Assembly (NCBI RefSeq): GCF_932526225.1
Contig: NC_064045.1
Location: 248,001-312,000 of the forward strand
Reading direction: 5' to 3'
DNA length: 64,000 bases
DNA from: Nematostella vectensis
Lineage: Eukaryota; Cnidaria; Anthozoa; Actiniaria; Edwardsiidae
In this document: piece by piece, positions 10,364 to 23,287 of the stretch
Position numbering within the stretch: position 1 is the stretch's first letter
Layout: every line of letters starts with the position of its first letter
Translations under genes and position numbers: made by a program
Notes under the pieces: generated by a model
Told to the model about the DNA's origin: nothing
The model's input: only the letters and a program-made list of their open reading frames with translations
Databases searched by the model: none

Positions 10364-10441
10364 GAGTGGCGCGATAGATCAGTGGTACGGGCTTTGCTTC
10401 TCAAACAAGAGGCCCGTGGTTCGAATCCAGGTAAGATCAAC
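10364..10441 (+). tRNA. tRNA-like element R6 (CTC), A box altered
   Basis: The A box reads TAGATCAGTGG, which breaks one D-stem pair. The B box is intact. Confidence 0.48.
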
Positions 10442-11551
10442 TTAAGATTTTTTTAGGTGTGTAAAGACAAGGACGTTAAGGGGACGTTAAGATAAGTGAG
10501 TTTGTGGGTGATTTGACCTGTGTACACGCTAACAAGAGTTAGTCAAAGGGGTACTAGGTTTTAAGAAATGGTAATAAGGGTCAATAATATCAAGAACTAG
10601 GTCATAAGGGTGCAAGTTATGAATGAGTGGGTACACAGGGGTAGAGGGTATCAATGGCTTGGTCTTGGAGGTGCAGGGTTTTAGGGGATGGTTCAAACAG
10701 GCATAGGGTTTCAAGAGCTAGGTAATATGGGTACATTATAATAATAATTCATAATAATAGCTACCCTATATCCCTGAGTATCCACGCCTAACTAAGCTAC
10801 ACCCCTACGACCTTGCACTAAGTACGCTATACTCCTGAATACCTACCCCTAACTGAGCCTCACCCCTATGGCCTAGCAATATCTACATTTTACCCCCTGA
10901 GTACCCAACACTTGCTAAGCTACACCCCTGTGACGTAGCACTAACTACCCTATACCCCTCAAAACCATACCCTAACTAAACTACACCCCTATAACCCTGT
11001 GTACCCACTCCTAACTAAACTACACCCCTATGTCCTAGCACAAACTAGCCTGTACCCCTGAGTACCCACACCTAGCTAAGCTACACCCCTACGACCTAGC
11101 ACTAACTAGCCTATACCCCTGAATAGCCATCCCTAACTACGCTACACCCTTTATGACTTGGCTGTAACTACCCTATACCCCTTAGTACCCACCCCTAACT
11201 AAGCTACACCCCTACGACCTAGCACTAGCTACCCTATACCCATGAGTACCCACCGCTAACTAAGTTACACCCTATGACTTAGCACTTACTACCCTATACC
11301 CCTGAGTACCAACCCCTAAAAAAGCTAAACCCCTATGAACTAGCACTTACTACCCTATACCCCTGCCTACCCATCCGTAACTGACCTACACCCCTATGAC
11401 ACCTAATCACATAACTACCCTTTACCCATATATGACCAAGCGCTTACCAACTTGCACCCCTGTCACCCTGCCGTTCATATCCTCTACCCCTGTGCACTCA
11501 CCCCCTAATGCCATCGCCCTTACCTTAACACCAATGAAAAAGTCTCTAGTT

Positions 11552-11626
11552 TATCTTACCTTAATTCGAACCCGGGCCCGTTTGCTTGAGAAGCGAAGCC
11601 CGTACCACTGAGCCATAGCGCCACTC
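11552..11626 (-). tRNA. tRNA-like element L7 (CTC), B box altered
   Basis: It carries the GGTTCGAATTA B-box variant and an extra change in the T stem (GCCCGGG). Confidence 0.45.
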
Positions 11627-11710
11627 TCGAGATATCAAGGAAAAACTACTCTATACCTTATAAGGCTGGGTTAAACAAGGCTATACGGTAGTTACTTCAA
11701 GTTTTCAAGA

Positions 11711-11788
11711 GAGTGGCGCGATAGCTCAGTGGTACGGGCTTCGCTTTTCAAGCAAGAGGACCGGGGTTCGAATCCAGGTAAGATCAAC
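11711..11788 (+). tRNA. tRNA-like element R7 (TTC at anticodon position)
   Basis: The anticodon loop is TTTTCAA on a GC/GC-AAG stem. Boxes are intact. Confidence 0.52.
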
Positions 11789-13004
11789 TTGAGATTTTTT
11801 TAGTGTTGTAAAGACAATAACTTAAGGGGACATTAAGATAAGTGAGATTGTGAGTGATTTGACATGTGTACAGGCTAACAAGAGTTGGTCAAAGGGGTAC
11901 TAGGTTTCAAGAAATGGTAATAAGGGTCAATGATATCAAGAACAAGGTCATAGGGGTGCAAGTTATGAATGAGTGGGTACCCAGGGGTAGAGGGTATCAA
12001 TGTCTTGGTCTTGGAGGTGCAGGGTTTTAGGGGATGGTTTAACCAGTCACAGGGTTTCAAGAGCTAGGTAATATGGGTACATTATAATAATTAAAAAGTA
12101 ATAATTAATAATAATAATTAATAATAATAGTTAATAATAATTAATAATAATAGCTACCCTATATCCCTGAGTATCCACGCCTAACTAAGCTACACCCCTA
12201 CGACCTTGCACTAACTACGCTATACTCCTGAATACCTACCCCTAACTGAGCCTCACCCCTATGACCTAGCAATATCTACACTTTATCCCTGTGTAGCCAC
12301 CCCTAACTAAACTACACCCCTATGTCCTAGCACTAACTAGCCTATACCCCTGAGTACCCACAACTAGCTAAGCTACACCCCTGAGACGTAGCACTAACTA
12401 CCCTATACCCCTTTAAACCATACCCTAACTAAACTACACCCCTATAACCCTGTGTACCCACTCCTAACTAAACTACACCCCTATGTCCTAGCACAAACTA
12501 GCCTATATCCCTGAGTACCCAACCCTTGCTTAGCTACACCCATACGACCTAGCACTAACTACCTTATACCCCTGAATACCCAACCCTAACTAAACTACAC
12601 CTCTACTACCTAGCACTAACTACCCTATACCACTGAATACCCACCCCTAACTAAGCTAAACCCCTACGACCTAGCACTATCTCCCCTATACCCATGAGTA
12701 CCCACCGCTAACTAAGTTACACCCCTATGACTCAGCACTTACTACCCTATACCCCTGAGTACCAACCCCCAACAAAGCTACACCCCTATGACCTAGCACT
12801 TACTACCCTATACCCCTGCCTACCCATCCCTAACTGACCTACACCCCTATGACACCTAATCACATAACTACACTTTACCCATGTATGACCAACCGCTTAC
12901 CAACTTGCACCCCTGTGACTCTACCGTTCTTATCCTGTACCCCTGTGCACCCACCCCCTAATGCCATCGTCCTTACCTTAACACCCCTGAAAAAGTCTCT
13001 AGTT

Positions 13005-13079
13005 TATCATACCTGGATTCGAACCCTGGCCCGTTTGCTTGAGAAGCGAAGCCCGTACCACTGAGCCATAGCGCCACTC
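13005..13079 (-). tRNA. tRNA-like element L8 (CTC)
   Basis: Consensus A and B boxes, with one change at the outer edge (TATCATACC on the + strand). Confidence 0.53.
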
Positions 13080-13150
13080 TCAAGATATCAAGGAAAAACT
13101 ACTCTGGGTAAACAAGGCTATACGGTAGGTACTTGTACTTGTTTTCAAGA

Positions 13151-13228
13151 GAGGGCCGCGATAGCTCAGTGGTACGGGCTTCGCTTCTCAAACAAGAGGC
13201 CCGTGGTTCGAATCCAGGTCAGATCAAC
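13151..13228 (+). tRNA. tRNA-like element R8 (CTC)
   Basis: The 5' end differs (GAGGGCCGCG), but the A box, anticodon loop and B box are normal. Confidence 0.5.
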
Positions 13229-14293
13229 TTGAGATTTTTTCAGGGGTGTTAATAAGGACGTTATAGGGGACGTTAAAATAAGTGAGTTAGTGGATGAGTT
13301 GACAGGTGTACAGGGTAACAAGAGTTGGTCAAAAGGGTACTAGATTTCAAGGGATGGTAATAAGGGTCAATGATATCAAGAACTAGGTCATAGGGGTGCA
13401 AGTTATGAAAGAGTGGGTACACAGGGGTAGAGGGTATCAATGGCTTGGTCTTGGAGGTGCAGGGTTTTAGGGGATGGTTCAAACAGTCACAGGGTTTCAA
13501 GAGCTAGGTAATATGGGTACTTAATCATAATTGATAAAAATAGCTACCCTATATCCATGAGTATCCACGCCTAACTAAGCTACACCCCTACGACCTAGCA
13601 CTAACTACGCTATACTCCTGAATATCTACCCCTAACTAAGCCTAACCACTATGACCTAGCAATAACTACACTTTACCCCTGAGTACCCAACCCTTGCTAA
13701 GCTACACCCCTGTGACGTTGCACAAACTACCTTATACCCCTGAATACCCAACCGTAACTAAACTACACCCCTATGTCCTAGCACTAACTAGCCTAAACCG
13801 ATAAGTACATACACCTAGCTAAGCTACACCCATACGACCTAGCACTAACTGGCCTATACCCCTGAATACCCAACCCTAACTAAGCTACACCTCTACTACC
13901 TAGAACTAACTACCCTATACCCCTGAGTACCCACCCCTAACTAAGCTACACCCCTACGACCTAGCACTAGCTACCCTATACCCATGAGTACCCACCGCTA
14001 ACTAAGTTACACCCTATGACTTAGCACTTACTACCTTATACCCCTGAGTACCAACCCCTAAAAAAGCTACACCCCTATGAACTAGCACTTACTACCCTAT
14101 ACCCCTGCCTACCCATCCCTAACTGACCTACACCCCTATGACACCTAATCACATAACTACCCTTTACCCATATATGACCAAGCGCTTACCAACTTGCACT
14201 CCTGTTACCCTGCCGTTTATATCTTGTACCCCTGTGCACTCACCCCCTAATGCCATCGTCCTTACCTTAACACCAATGAAAAAGTCTCTAGTT

Positions 14294-14368
14294 TATCTTA
14301 CCTTAATTCGAACCCTGGCACGTTTGCTTGAGAAGCGAAGCCCGTACCACTGAGCCATTGCGCCACTC
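14294..14368 (-). tRNA. tRNA-like element L9 (CTC), B box altered
   Basis: Third copy with the GGTTCGAATTA B box. The 5' end also has a change (GCAATGGCTC). Confidence 0.45.
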
Positions 14369-14452
14369 TCGAGATATCAAGGAAAAACTACTCTATACCT
14401 TATAAGGCTGGGTTAAACAAGGCTATACGGTAGTTACTTCTAGTTTTCAAGA

Positions 14453-14530
14453 GAGTGGCGCGATAGCTCACTGGTACGGGCTTCGCTTCTCAAGCAAGAT
14501 GCCCGTGGTTCGAATCCAGGTAAGATCAAC
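14453..14530 (+). tRNA. tRNA-like element R9 (CTC)
   Basis: The A box carries one change (TAGCTCACTGG). The B box is intact. Confidence 0.48.
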
Positions 14531-15639
14531 TTAAGATTTTTTTAGGGGTGTAAAGACAAGGACGTTAAGGGGACGTTAAGATAAGTGAGTTTGTGGGTGA
14601 TTTGACCTGTGTACAGGCTAACAAGAGTTAGTCAAAGGGGTACTAGGTTTTAAGAAATGGTAATAAGGGTCTATAATATCAAGAACTAGGTCATAAGGGT
14701 GCAACTTATGAATGAGTGGGTACACAGGGGTAGAGGGTATCAATGGCTTGGTCTTGGAGGTGCAGGGTTTTAGGGGATGGTTCAAACAGGCATAGGGTTT
14801 CAAGAGCTAGGTAATATGGGTACATTATAATAATAATTCATAATAATAGCTACCCTATATCCCTGAGTATCCACGCCTAACTAAGCTAAACCCCTACGAC
14901 CTTGCACTAACTACGCTATACTCCTGAATACCTACCCCTAACTGAGCCTCACCCGTATGGCCTAGCAATATCTACATTTTACCCCCTGATTACCCAACAC
15001 TTGCTAAGCTACACCCCTGTGACGTAGCACTAACTACCCTATACCCCTCAAAACCATACCCCAACTAAACTACACCCCTATAACCCTGTGTACCCACTCC
15101 TAACTAAACTACACCCCTATGTCCTAGCACAAACTAGCCTATACCCCTGAGTACCCACACCTAGCTAAGCTACACCCCTACGACCTAGCACTAACTGGCC
15201 TATACCCCTGAATAGCCACCCCTAACTACGATACACCCTTTATGACTTGGCTGTAACTACCCTATTCCCCTGAGTACCCACCCCTAACTAAGCTAAACCC
15301 CTACGACCTAGAACTAGCTACCCTATACCCATGAGTACCCACCGCTAACTAAGTTACACCCTATGACTTAGCACTTACTACCCTATACCCCTGAGTACCA
15401 ACCCCTAACAAAGCTACACCCCTATGATCCAGCACTTACTACCCTATACCCTGCCTACCCATCCATAACTGACCTACACCCCTATGACACCTAATCAAAT
15501 AACTACCCTTTACCAATGTATGACCAAGCGTTTACCAACTTGCACCCCTGTGACCCTGCCGTTCATATAATGTACCCCTGTGCACTCACCCCCTAATGCC
15601 ATCGTCCTTACCTTAACACCCCTGAAAAAGTCTCTAGTT

Positions 15640-15714
15640 TATCTTACCTGGATTCGAACCCTGGCCCGTTTGCTTGAGAATTGAAGCCCGTACCACTGAG
15701 CCATAGTGCCACTC
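15640..15714 (-). tRNA. tRNA-like element L10 (CTC), anticodon stem disturbed
   Basis: GAGAATTGAAG on the + strand breaks the anticodon stem. The B box is intact. Confidence 0.46.
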
Positions 15715-15797
15715 TCGAGATATCAATGAAAAACTACTCTGTACCTTATAAGGCTGGGTAAACAAGGCTATACGGTAATTACTTCTAGTTTTCAAGA

Positions 15798-15875
15798 GAG
15801 TGGCGCGATAGCTCAGTGGTACGGGCTTCGCTTCTCAAACAAGAGGGCCGGAGTTCGAATCCAGGTTAGATCAAT
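15798..15875 (+). tRNA. tRNA-like element R10 (CTC), B box altered
   Basis: The B box is AGTTCGAATCC, with the first G lost. The A box is perfect. Confidence 0.48.
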
Positions 15876-16992
15876 ATGGGATTTTTAAGGGGTGTTAAGA
15901 TAAGGACGTTAAGGGGACGTTAAGATAAGTGAATTAGTGCGTGAGTTGACAGGTGTGCAGGGTAACAAGAGTTAGTCAAAGGGGTTATAGGTTTCAAGGG
16001 ATGGTAATAAGGGTCAATGATATCAAGAACTTGGTCATAGGGGTGCAAGTTATGATGGAGTGGGTACACAGGGGTAGAGGGTATCAATGGCTTGGTCTTT
16101 GAGGTGCAGGGTTTTAGGGGATGGGTCAAAAAGGCACAGGGTTTAAAGAACTAGGTAATATGGCTACATTATAATAATTAATAATAATAATAATAATAAT
16201 AGCTACCCTATATCCCTGAGTATCCGCGCCTAACTAGGCTACACCCCTTCGACCTTGCACCAACTACGCTATACTCCTGAATACCTACCCCTAACTGAGC
16301 CTCACCCCTATGGCCTAGTAATATCTACATTTTAGCCCCTGAGTACCCAACACTTGCTAAGCTACACCGCTGTGACGTAGCACTAACTACCCTATACCCC
16401 TCAAAACCATAGCCTAACTAAACTACACCCCTATAACCCTGTGTACCCACTCCTAACTAAACTACACCCCTATGTCCTAGCACAAACTAGCCTATACCCC
16501 TGAGTACCCACACCTAGCTAAGCTACACCCCTACGACCTTGCACTAACTGGCCTATACCCCTGAATAGCCACCCCTAACTACGCTACACCCTTTATGACT
16601 TAGCACTTACTACCCTATACCCCTGAGTACCAACCCCTAACTAAGCTAAACCCCTACGACCTAGAACTAGCTACCCTATACCCATGAGTACCCACCGCTA
16701 ACTAAGTTACACCCTATGACTTAGCACTTACTACCCTATACCCCTGAGTACCAACCCCTAACAAAGCTACACCCCTATGATCCAGCACTTACTACCCTAT
16801 ACCCTGCCTACCCATCCCTAACTGACCTACACCCCTATGACACCTAATCAAATAACTACCCTTTACCCATGTATGACCAAGCGTTTACCAACTTGCACCC
16901 CTGTGACCCTGCCGTTCATATAATGTACCCCTGTGCACTCACCCCCTAATGCCATCGTCCTTACCTTAACACCCCTGAAAAAGTCTCTAGTT

Positions 16993-17067
16993 TATCTTAC
17001 CTGGATTCGAACCCTGGCCCGTTTGCTTGAAAAGCGAAGCCCGTACCACTGAGCCATAGCGCCACTC
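16993..17067 (-). tRNA. tRNA-like element L11 (TTC at anticodon position)
   Basis: The anticodon loop reads TTTTCAA on an otherwise preserved stem. A and B boxes are normal. Confidence 0.52.
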
Positions 17068-17150
17068 TCGAGACATCAAGGAAAAACTACTCTATACCTT
17101 TTGAGGCTGGGTAAACAAGGCTATACGGTAGTTACTTGTAGTTTTCAAGA

Positions 17151-17228
17151 GAGTGGCGCGATAGCTCAGTGGTACGGGCTTCGCTTCTCAAGCAAGAGGA
17201 CCGGGGTTCGAATCCATGTAAGATCAAC
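17151..17228 (+). tRNA. tRNA-like element R11 (CTC)
   Basis: GCAAG anticodon stem strand as in R5. Boxes are intact. Confidence 0.54.
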
Positions 17229-17560
17229 TTGAGATTTTTTTAGGGGTGTAAAGACAAGGACGTTAAGGGGACGTTAAGATAAGTGAGTTTGTCGGTGATT
17301 TGACATGTGTACAGGGTAACAAGAGTTGGTCAAAGGGGTACTAGGTTTCAAGAAATGGTAATAATGGTCAATGATATCAAAGAACTAGGTCATAAGGGTA
17401 CAAGTTATGAATGAGTGGGTACACAGGGGTAGAGGGTATCAACGGCTTGGTCTTGGAGGTGCAGGGTTTTAGGGGATGGTTCAAACAAGCACAGCGTTTT
17501 AAGAGCTAGGTAATATGGGTACATAATACTAATTAATAATAATAATAATTAATAAACATA

Positions 17561-18465
17561 GCTACCCTATATCCCTGAGTATCAACGCCTAACTAAGCTA
17601 CACCCCTACGACCTAGCACTAACTACGCTATACTCCTGAATACCTACCCCTAACTGAGCCTCACCACTATGACCTAGCAACAACTACACTTTACCCCTGA
17701 GTACCCAACCCTTGCTAAACTACACCCCTGTGACGTAGCACTAACTATCTTATACCCCTGAATACCTAACTCTAACTAAACTACTTCCCTATTACCGAGC
17801 ACTTACCTACCCTATAACCCTTTGTACCCACCCATAACTAAACTACACCCCTATGTCCTAGCACTAACTAGCCTATACCCCTAAGTACATACACCTAGCT
17901 AAGCTACACCCCTACGACCTAGGACTAACTAGACTATAACCCTTAATACCCACCCCTAACTAAGCTACACCCTTATGACTTGGCTGTAACTACACTATAC
18001 CCCTGATTTCCCACCCCTAACTAAGCTAAACCCCTACGACCTAGCACTAACTACCCTACACCCATGAGTACCCACCGCTAACTAAGCTACACCACTATGA
18101 CTTAGCACTTATTACCCTATACCCCTGAGTACCAACCCCTAACTAAGCTACACCCCTATGACCTAGCACTTACTACCCTATATCCCTGCCTACCCATCCC
18201 TAACTGACCTACACCCCTATGACACCTAATCACATAACTACCCTTTACCCATGTATGACCAAGCGCTTACCAACTTGCACACCTGTGACCCTGCCGTTTA
18301 TATGCTTTTACCCTGTGCACCCACCCCCTAATGCCACCGTCCTTACCTTAACACCCCTGAAAAACTCTCTAGTTTATCTTACCTGGATTCGAACCCTGGC
18401 CCGTTTGCTTGAGAAGCGAAGCACGTACCACTGAGCCATAGCGCCACTCTCGAGATATCAAGGAA
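17561..18465. repeat. Repeat unit 12, family A, right half missing
   Basis: The C-rich array (17561-18374) and L (18375-18449) are complete. The sequence then stops 16 bp into the spacer and enters an AT island at ~18466. R and the G-rich arm are absent. This is the last family-A unit. Confidence 0.88.
18375..18449 (-). tRNA. Solo tRNA-like element L12 (CTC)
   Basis: Consensus boxes. It has no divergent partner because the AT island begins at ~18466. Confidence 0.53.
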
Positions 18466-18735
18466 TTGATAATAGTAATAAATAATTGTAATTAATAATT
18501 AATAATAAATAATAATTAATAATATTTATTATTTATAATAAATAATAATTAATAATTAATAATAATAACTAATAATAATAATTAATAATAATAATTAATT
18601 AATGATAATAATAATAATTAATTATAATGTTTAATAAAATAATAATTAATGATATTGATTAACAGTAATTAATAATAATAACTAATAATATTAATTAATA
18701 ATAATAATTAATAATAATAATTAATAACAATAATT
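18466..18735. repeat. AT-rich island at the family A/B junction
   Basis: The island begins inside a spacer (CAAGGAATTGATAATAG) and matches the 3' part of island 1 (from about 2267), including its exit into the CCCTATATCCCTGAG array. Confidence 0.85.
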
Positions 18736-19498
18736 ACCCTATATCCCTGAGTATCCACCCCTAATTGAGCTACGCCCCTACGACCTAGCAATAACTACAC
18801 TTTACCCCTGTGTACCCAACCCTTGCTAAGCTACACCCCTGTAACGTAGCACTAACTACCCTATACCCCTAAATACCCAACCCTAACTAAATTACACTCC
18901 TATAACCGAGCAATTACCTACCTTATAACCCTGAGTACCCACCCCCAACTAAACTACACCCCTGTCCTAGAACTAACTAGCCTATACCCCTGAGTACCCA
19001 CAACTAGCTAAGCTACACCCCTACGACCTAGCACTAACTAGCCTATACACCTGAATACCCAACCCTATTAAACTACACCTCTACTACCTAGCACTAACTA
19101 CCCTATACCCCTGAATACCCACCCCTAACTAAGCTACACCCTTATGACGTGGCTGTAACTACCCTATACCCCTGAGTACCTGTCCCAAACTAAGCTAAAC
19201 CCCCATGACCTAGCACTAACTACCCTATACCCATGAGTACCCACCGCTAACGAAGCTACACCCCTATGACTTAGCACTTACTACCCTATACCCCTGAGTA
19301 CAAGCCCCTAACTAAGGCACACCACTATGACCTAGCACTTACTACCCTATACCCCTGCCTACCCATCCCTAACTGACCTACACCCCTATGACACCTAATC
19401 ACATAACTACCCTTCACCCATGTATGACCAAGCGCTTACCAACTTGCACTCCTTTGACCCTGCCGTTTATATCCTGTACCCCTGTGCACCCACCCCCT

Positions 19499-19639
19499 TA
19501 ATAATAAATAATTAATAATTAATAAAAAATAATTAATAAATGATAATTAATAATTAATAATAATAACTAATAATAATAATTAATAATGATAATAATAATT
19601 AATAATAATAATTAATAATAAATAATTAATAATACTAAA

Positions 19640-19670
<31 letters not shown>

Positions 19671-19676
19671 GTAATA
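19499..19676. repeat. Short AT-rich island inside unit 13
   Basis: Same entry and exit junctions as 3307-3510. Confidence 0.85.
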
Positions 19677-20488
19677 GCTACCCTATATCCCTGAGTATTA
19701 ACCCCTAACTAAGCTACACCCCTAAGACCTAGCACTAACTACGCTATACTCCTGAATAGCTACCCCTAACTAAGCCTCACCCCTACGACCTAGCAATAAC
19801 TACACTTTACCCCTGAGTACCCAACCCTTGCTAAGCTACACCCCTGTGACGTAGCACTAACTACACTATACGCCTGAATACCCAACCCTAACTAAACTAC
19901 ACCCCTATACCCGGGCACTTACCTACCCTATAACCCTGAGTCCCCAACGTAACTAAACTACACCCCTATGTCCTTGCACTAACTAACCTATACCCCTGGG
20001 TACCCACACCTAGCTTAGCTACACCCCTACGACCTAGCACTAAGTAGCCTATACCCTGAATACCCAACCCTAACTAAACTACACCTCTACTATCTAGCAC
20101 TAACTACCCTATACCCCTGAATACCCACCCCTAACTAAGCTACACCCTCATGACTTGGCTGTAACTACAATATACCCCTGAGTACCCACCCCTAACTAAG
20201 CTAAACCCCTACGACCTAGCACTAACTACCCTATACCCATGAGTACCCACCGCTAATTAAGCTACACCTGTATGACTTAGCACTTACTACCCTATACCCA
20301 TGAGTACCAACCCCTAACTGACCTACACCCCTATGATACCTAATCACATAACTACCCTTTACCCATGTATAACCAAGCGCTTACGAACTTGCACCCCTGT
20401 GACCCTGAGGTTCATATCCTGTACCCCTATGCACCAACCCCCTAATGACACCGTTCTTACCTTAACACCCCTGAAAAAGTCCGTAGTT

Positions 20489-20563
20489 GATCTTACCTGG
20501 ATTCGAACCCTGGACCGTTTGCTTCAGAAGCGAAGCCCGTAGCTTTGAGCCATAGCGCAACCC
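20489..20563 (-). pseudogene. tRNA-like element L13, Y subtype (CTG, A box lost)
   Basis: The anticodon triplet is CTG. The D arm is rewritten on the + strand (CGTAGCTTTGAGCC) so the A box is destroyed, and the 5' end reads GCGCAACCC. The B box is intact. Confidence 0.5.
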
Positions 20564-20646
20564 TTGAGATATCAAGGAAAAACTACTATATACCTTATAA
20601 GGCTGGGTAAACAAGGCTATACGGTAGTTACTTCTAATTTTCAAGA

Positions 20647-20724
20647 GAGTGGCTAGATAGCTCAGTGATACGGGCTTCGCTTATCAAACAAGAGGGCCGG
20701 GTTTCGAATCCAGGTCAGATCAAC
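20647..20724 (+). tRNA. tRNA-like element R13, Y-partner subtype (ATC)
   Basis: The 5' end is GGCTAGATAGCTCAGTGATA and the anticodon loop is TTATCAA. The B box reads GTTTCGAATCC. This subtype always accompanies a Y-type L. Confidence 0.48.
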
Positions 20725-21020
20725 TTGAGATTTTTTCAGGGGTGTAAAGATAAGGACATTAAGTTGACGTTTAGATAAGTGATTTTGTGGGTGAGTTGAC
20801 AGGTGTATAGGGTAACAAGAGTTGGTCAAAGGGGTACAGGATATCAAGGGTTGATAATAAGGGTCGATGATATCAAGAACTAGGTCATAGGGGTGCAAGT
20901 TATGAATGAGTGAGTACACAGGGGTACATGAAATCAATGGCTTGGTCTTGGAGGTGCAGGGTTTTAGGGGATGGTTCAAACAGTTACAGGGATTCAAGAG
21001 CTAGGTTATATGGGTACATT

Positions 21021-21534
21021 ATAATAATTAATAATAATAAAAATAAATAATAATTAATAAAAATTAATAATAATTAATAAATAATAATAATTATTAAATA
21101 ATAATAATTCATAATAATTATATTTAATAATAATCAATAATAGGTAATAATTCATAATTAATAATAAATAATAAATAATAATAAATAGTAATTACTAATA
21201 ATAAATAATAATTAATAATAAATAAAAAAAAATTAAATAATAAAAATTAATAATTAATAATATTGATAATTAATAATAAATAATATTTAATAAATAATTG
21301 ATAATAGTAATAAATAATTGTAATTAATAATTAATAATAATTAATAATTAATAATATTTATTATTTATAATAAATAATAATTAATAATTAATAATAATAA
21401 CTAATAATAATAATTAATAATAATGTTTAATATAATAATAATAATTAATGATAATGATTAACAGTAATTAATAATAATAACTAATAATATTAATTAATAA
21501 TAATAATTAATAATAATAATTAATAACAATAATT
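21021..21534. repeat. Medium AT-rich island (0.5 kb)
   Basis: TAATAA-type sequence without the inverted TTATTA core. It corresponds to the 3' third of the long islands. Confidence 0.87.
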
Positions 21535-22296
21535 ACCCTATATCCCTGAGTATCCACCCCTAATTGAGCTACGCCCCTACGACCTAGCAATAACTACACT
21601 TTACCCCTGTGTACCCAACCCTTGCTAAGCTACACCCCTGTGACGTAGCACTAACTACCCTATACCCCTAAATACCCAACCCTAACTAAATTACACTCCT
21701 ATAACCGAGCAATTACCTACCTTATAACCCTGAGTACCCACCCCCAACTAAACTACACCCCTGTCCTAGAACTAACTAGCCTATACCCCTGAGTACCCAC
21801 AACTAGCTAAGCTACACCCCTACGACCTAGCACTAACTAGCCTATACCCCTGAATACCCAACCCTATTAAACTACACCTCTACTACCTAGCACTAACTAG
21901 ACTATACCCCTGAATACCCACCCCTAACTAAGCTACACCCTAATGACTTGGCTGTAACTACCCTATACCCCTGAGTACCTGTCCCAAACTAAGCTAAACC
22001 CCTATGACCTAGCACTAACTACCCTATACCCATGAGTACCCACCGCTAACGAAGCTACACCCCTATGACTTAGCACTTACTACCCTATACCCCTGAGTAC
22101 AAGCCCCTAACTAAGGCACACCACTATGACCTAGCACTTACTACCCTATACCCCTGCCTACCCATCCCTAACTGACCTACACCCCTATGACACCTAATCA
22201 CATAACTACCCTTCACCCATGTATGACCAAGCGCTTACCAACTTGCACTCCTTTGACCCTGCCGTTTATATCCTGTACCCCTGTGCACCCACCCCC

Positions 22297-22438
22297 TTAA
22301 TAATAAATAATTAATAATTAATAAAAAAAAATTAATAAATGATAATTAATAATTAATAATAATAACTAATAATAATAATTAATAATGATAATAATAATTA
22401 ATAATAATAATTAATAATAAATAATTAATAATACTAAA

Positions 22439-22475
<37 letters not shown>
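22297..22475. repeat. Short AT-rich island inside unit 14
   Basis: Same junctions as the island at 19499-19676. Confidence 0.85.
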
Positions 22476-23287
22476 GCTACCCTATATCCCTGAGTATTAA
22501 CCCCTAACTAAGCTACACCCCTAAGACCTAGCACTAACTACGCTATACTCCTGAATAGCTACCCCTAACTAAGCCTCACCCCTACGACCTAGCAATAACT
22601 ACACTTTACCCCTGAGTACCCAACCCTTGCTAAGCTACACCCCTGTGACGTAGCACTAACTACACTATACGCCTGAATACCCAACCCTAACTAAACTACA
22701 CCCCTATACCCGGGCACTTACCTACCCTATAACCCTGAGTCCCCAACGTAACTAAACTACACCCCTATGTCCTTGCACTAACTAACCTATACCCCTGGGT
22801 ACCCACACCTAGCTTAGCTACACCCCTACGACCTAGCACTAAGTAGCCTATACCCTGAATACCCAACCCTAAATAAACTACACCTCTACTATCTAGCACT
22901 AACTACCCTATACCCCTGAATACCCACCCCTAACTAAGCTACACCCTTATGACTTGGCTGTAACTACAATATACCCCTGAGTACCCACCCCTAACTAAGC
23001 TAAACCCCTACGACCTAGCACTAACTACCCTATACCCATGAGTACCCACCGCTAATTAAGCTACACCTGTATGACTTAGCACTTACTACCCTATACCCAT
23101 GAGTACCAACCCCTAACTGACCTACACCCCTATGATACCTAATCACATAACTACCCTTTACCCATGTATAACCAAGCGCTTACCAACTTGCACCCCTGTG
23201 ACCCTGAGGTTCATATCCTGTACCCCTATGCACCAACCCCCTAATGACACCGTTCTTACCTTAACACCCCTGAAAAAGTCCGTAGTT

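Larger units (their letters stand above)
9415..10734. repeat. Repeat unit 6, family A
   Basis: C-rich array 9415-10205, L 10206-10280, R 10364-10441, G-rich arm 10442-10734, then an AT tract at 10735-10760. Confidence 0.9.
10761..12084. repeat. Repeat unit 7, family A
   Basis: C-rich array 10761-11551, L 11552-11626, R 11711-11788, G-rich arm 11789-12084, then an AT tract at 12085-12152. Confidence 0.9.
12153..13520. repeat. Repeat unit 8, family A, short spacer
   Basis: C-rich array 12153-13004, L 13005-13079, R 13151-13228, G-rich arm 13229-13520. The L-R spacer (13080-13150) has lost the CCTTATAAGG segment. Confidence 0.9.
13543..14823. repeat. Repeat unit 9, family A
   Basis: C-rich array 13543-14293, L 14294-14368, R 14453-14530, G-rich arm 14531-14823, then an AT tract at 14824-14848. 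Its right half closely matches unit 6-7 sequence, so the 1.35-kb units are homogenised in patches. Confidence 0.9.
14849..16168. repeat. Repeat unit 10, family A
   Basis: C-rich array 14849-15639, L 15640-15714, R 15798-15875, G-rich arm 15876-16168, then an AT tract at 16169-16199. The stretch 15290-15630 is nearly the same as 16640-16985 in the next unit, so this pair separated recently. Confidence 0.9.
16200..17523. repeat. Repeat unit 11, family A
   Basis: C-rich array 16200-16992, L 16993-17067, R 17151-17228, G-rich arm 17229-17523, then an AT tract at 17524-17560. The spacer palindrome is degraded to CCTTTTGAGG. Confidence 0.9.
18736..21020. repeat. Repeat unit 13, family B with internal AT island
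   Basis: C-rich stretches 18736-19498 and 19677-20488 flank an AT island at 19499-19676. L is at 20489-20563, R at 20647-20724 and the G-rich arm at 20725-21020. This closely parallels 2544-4852. Confidence 0.88.
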
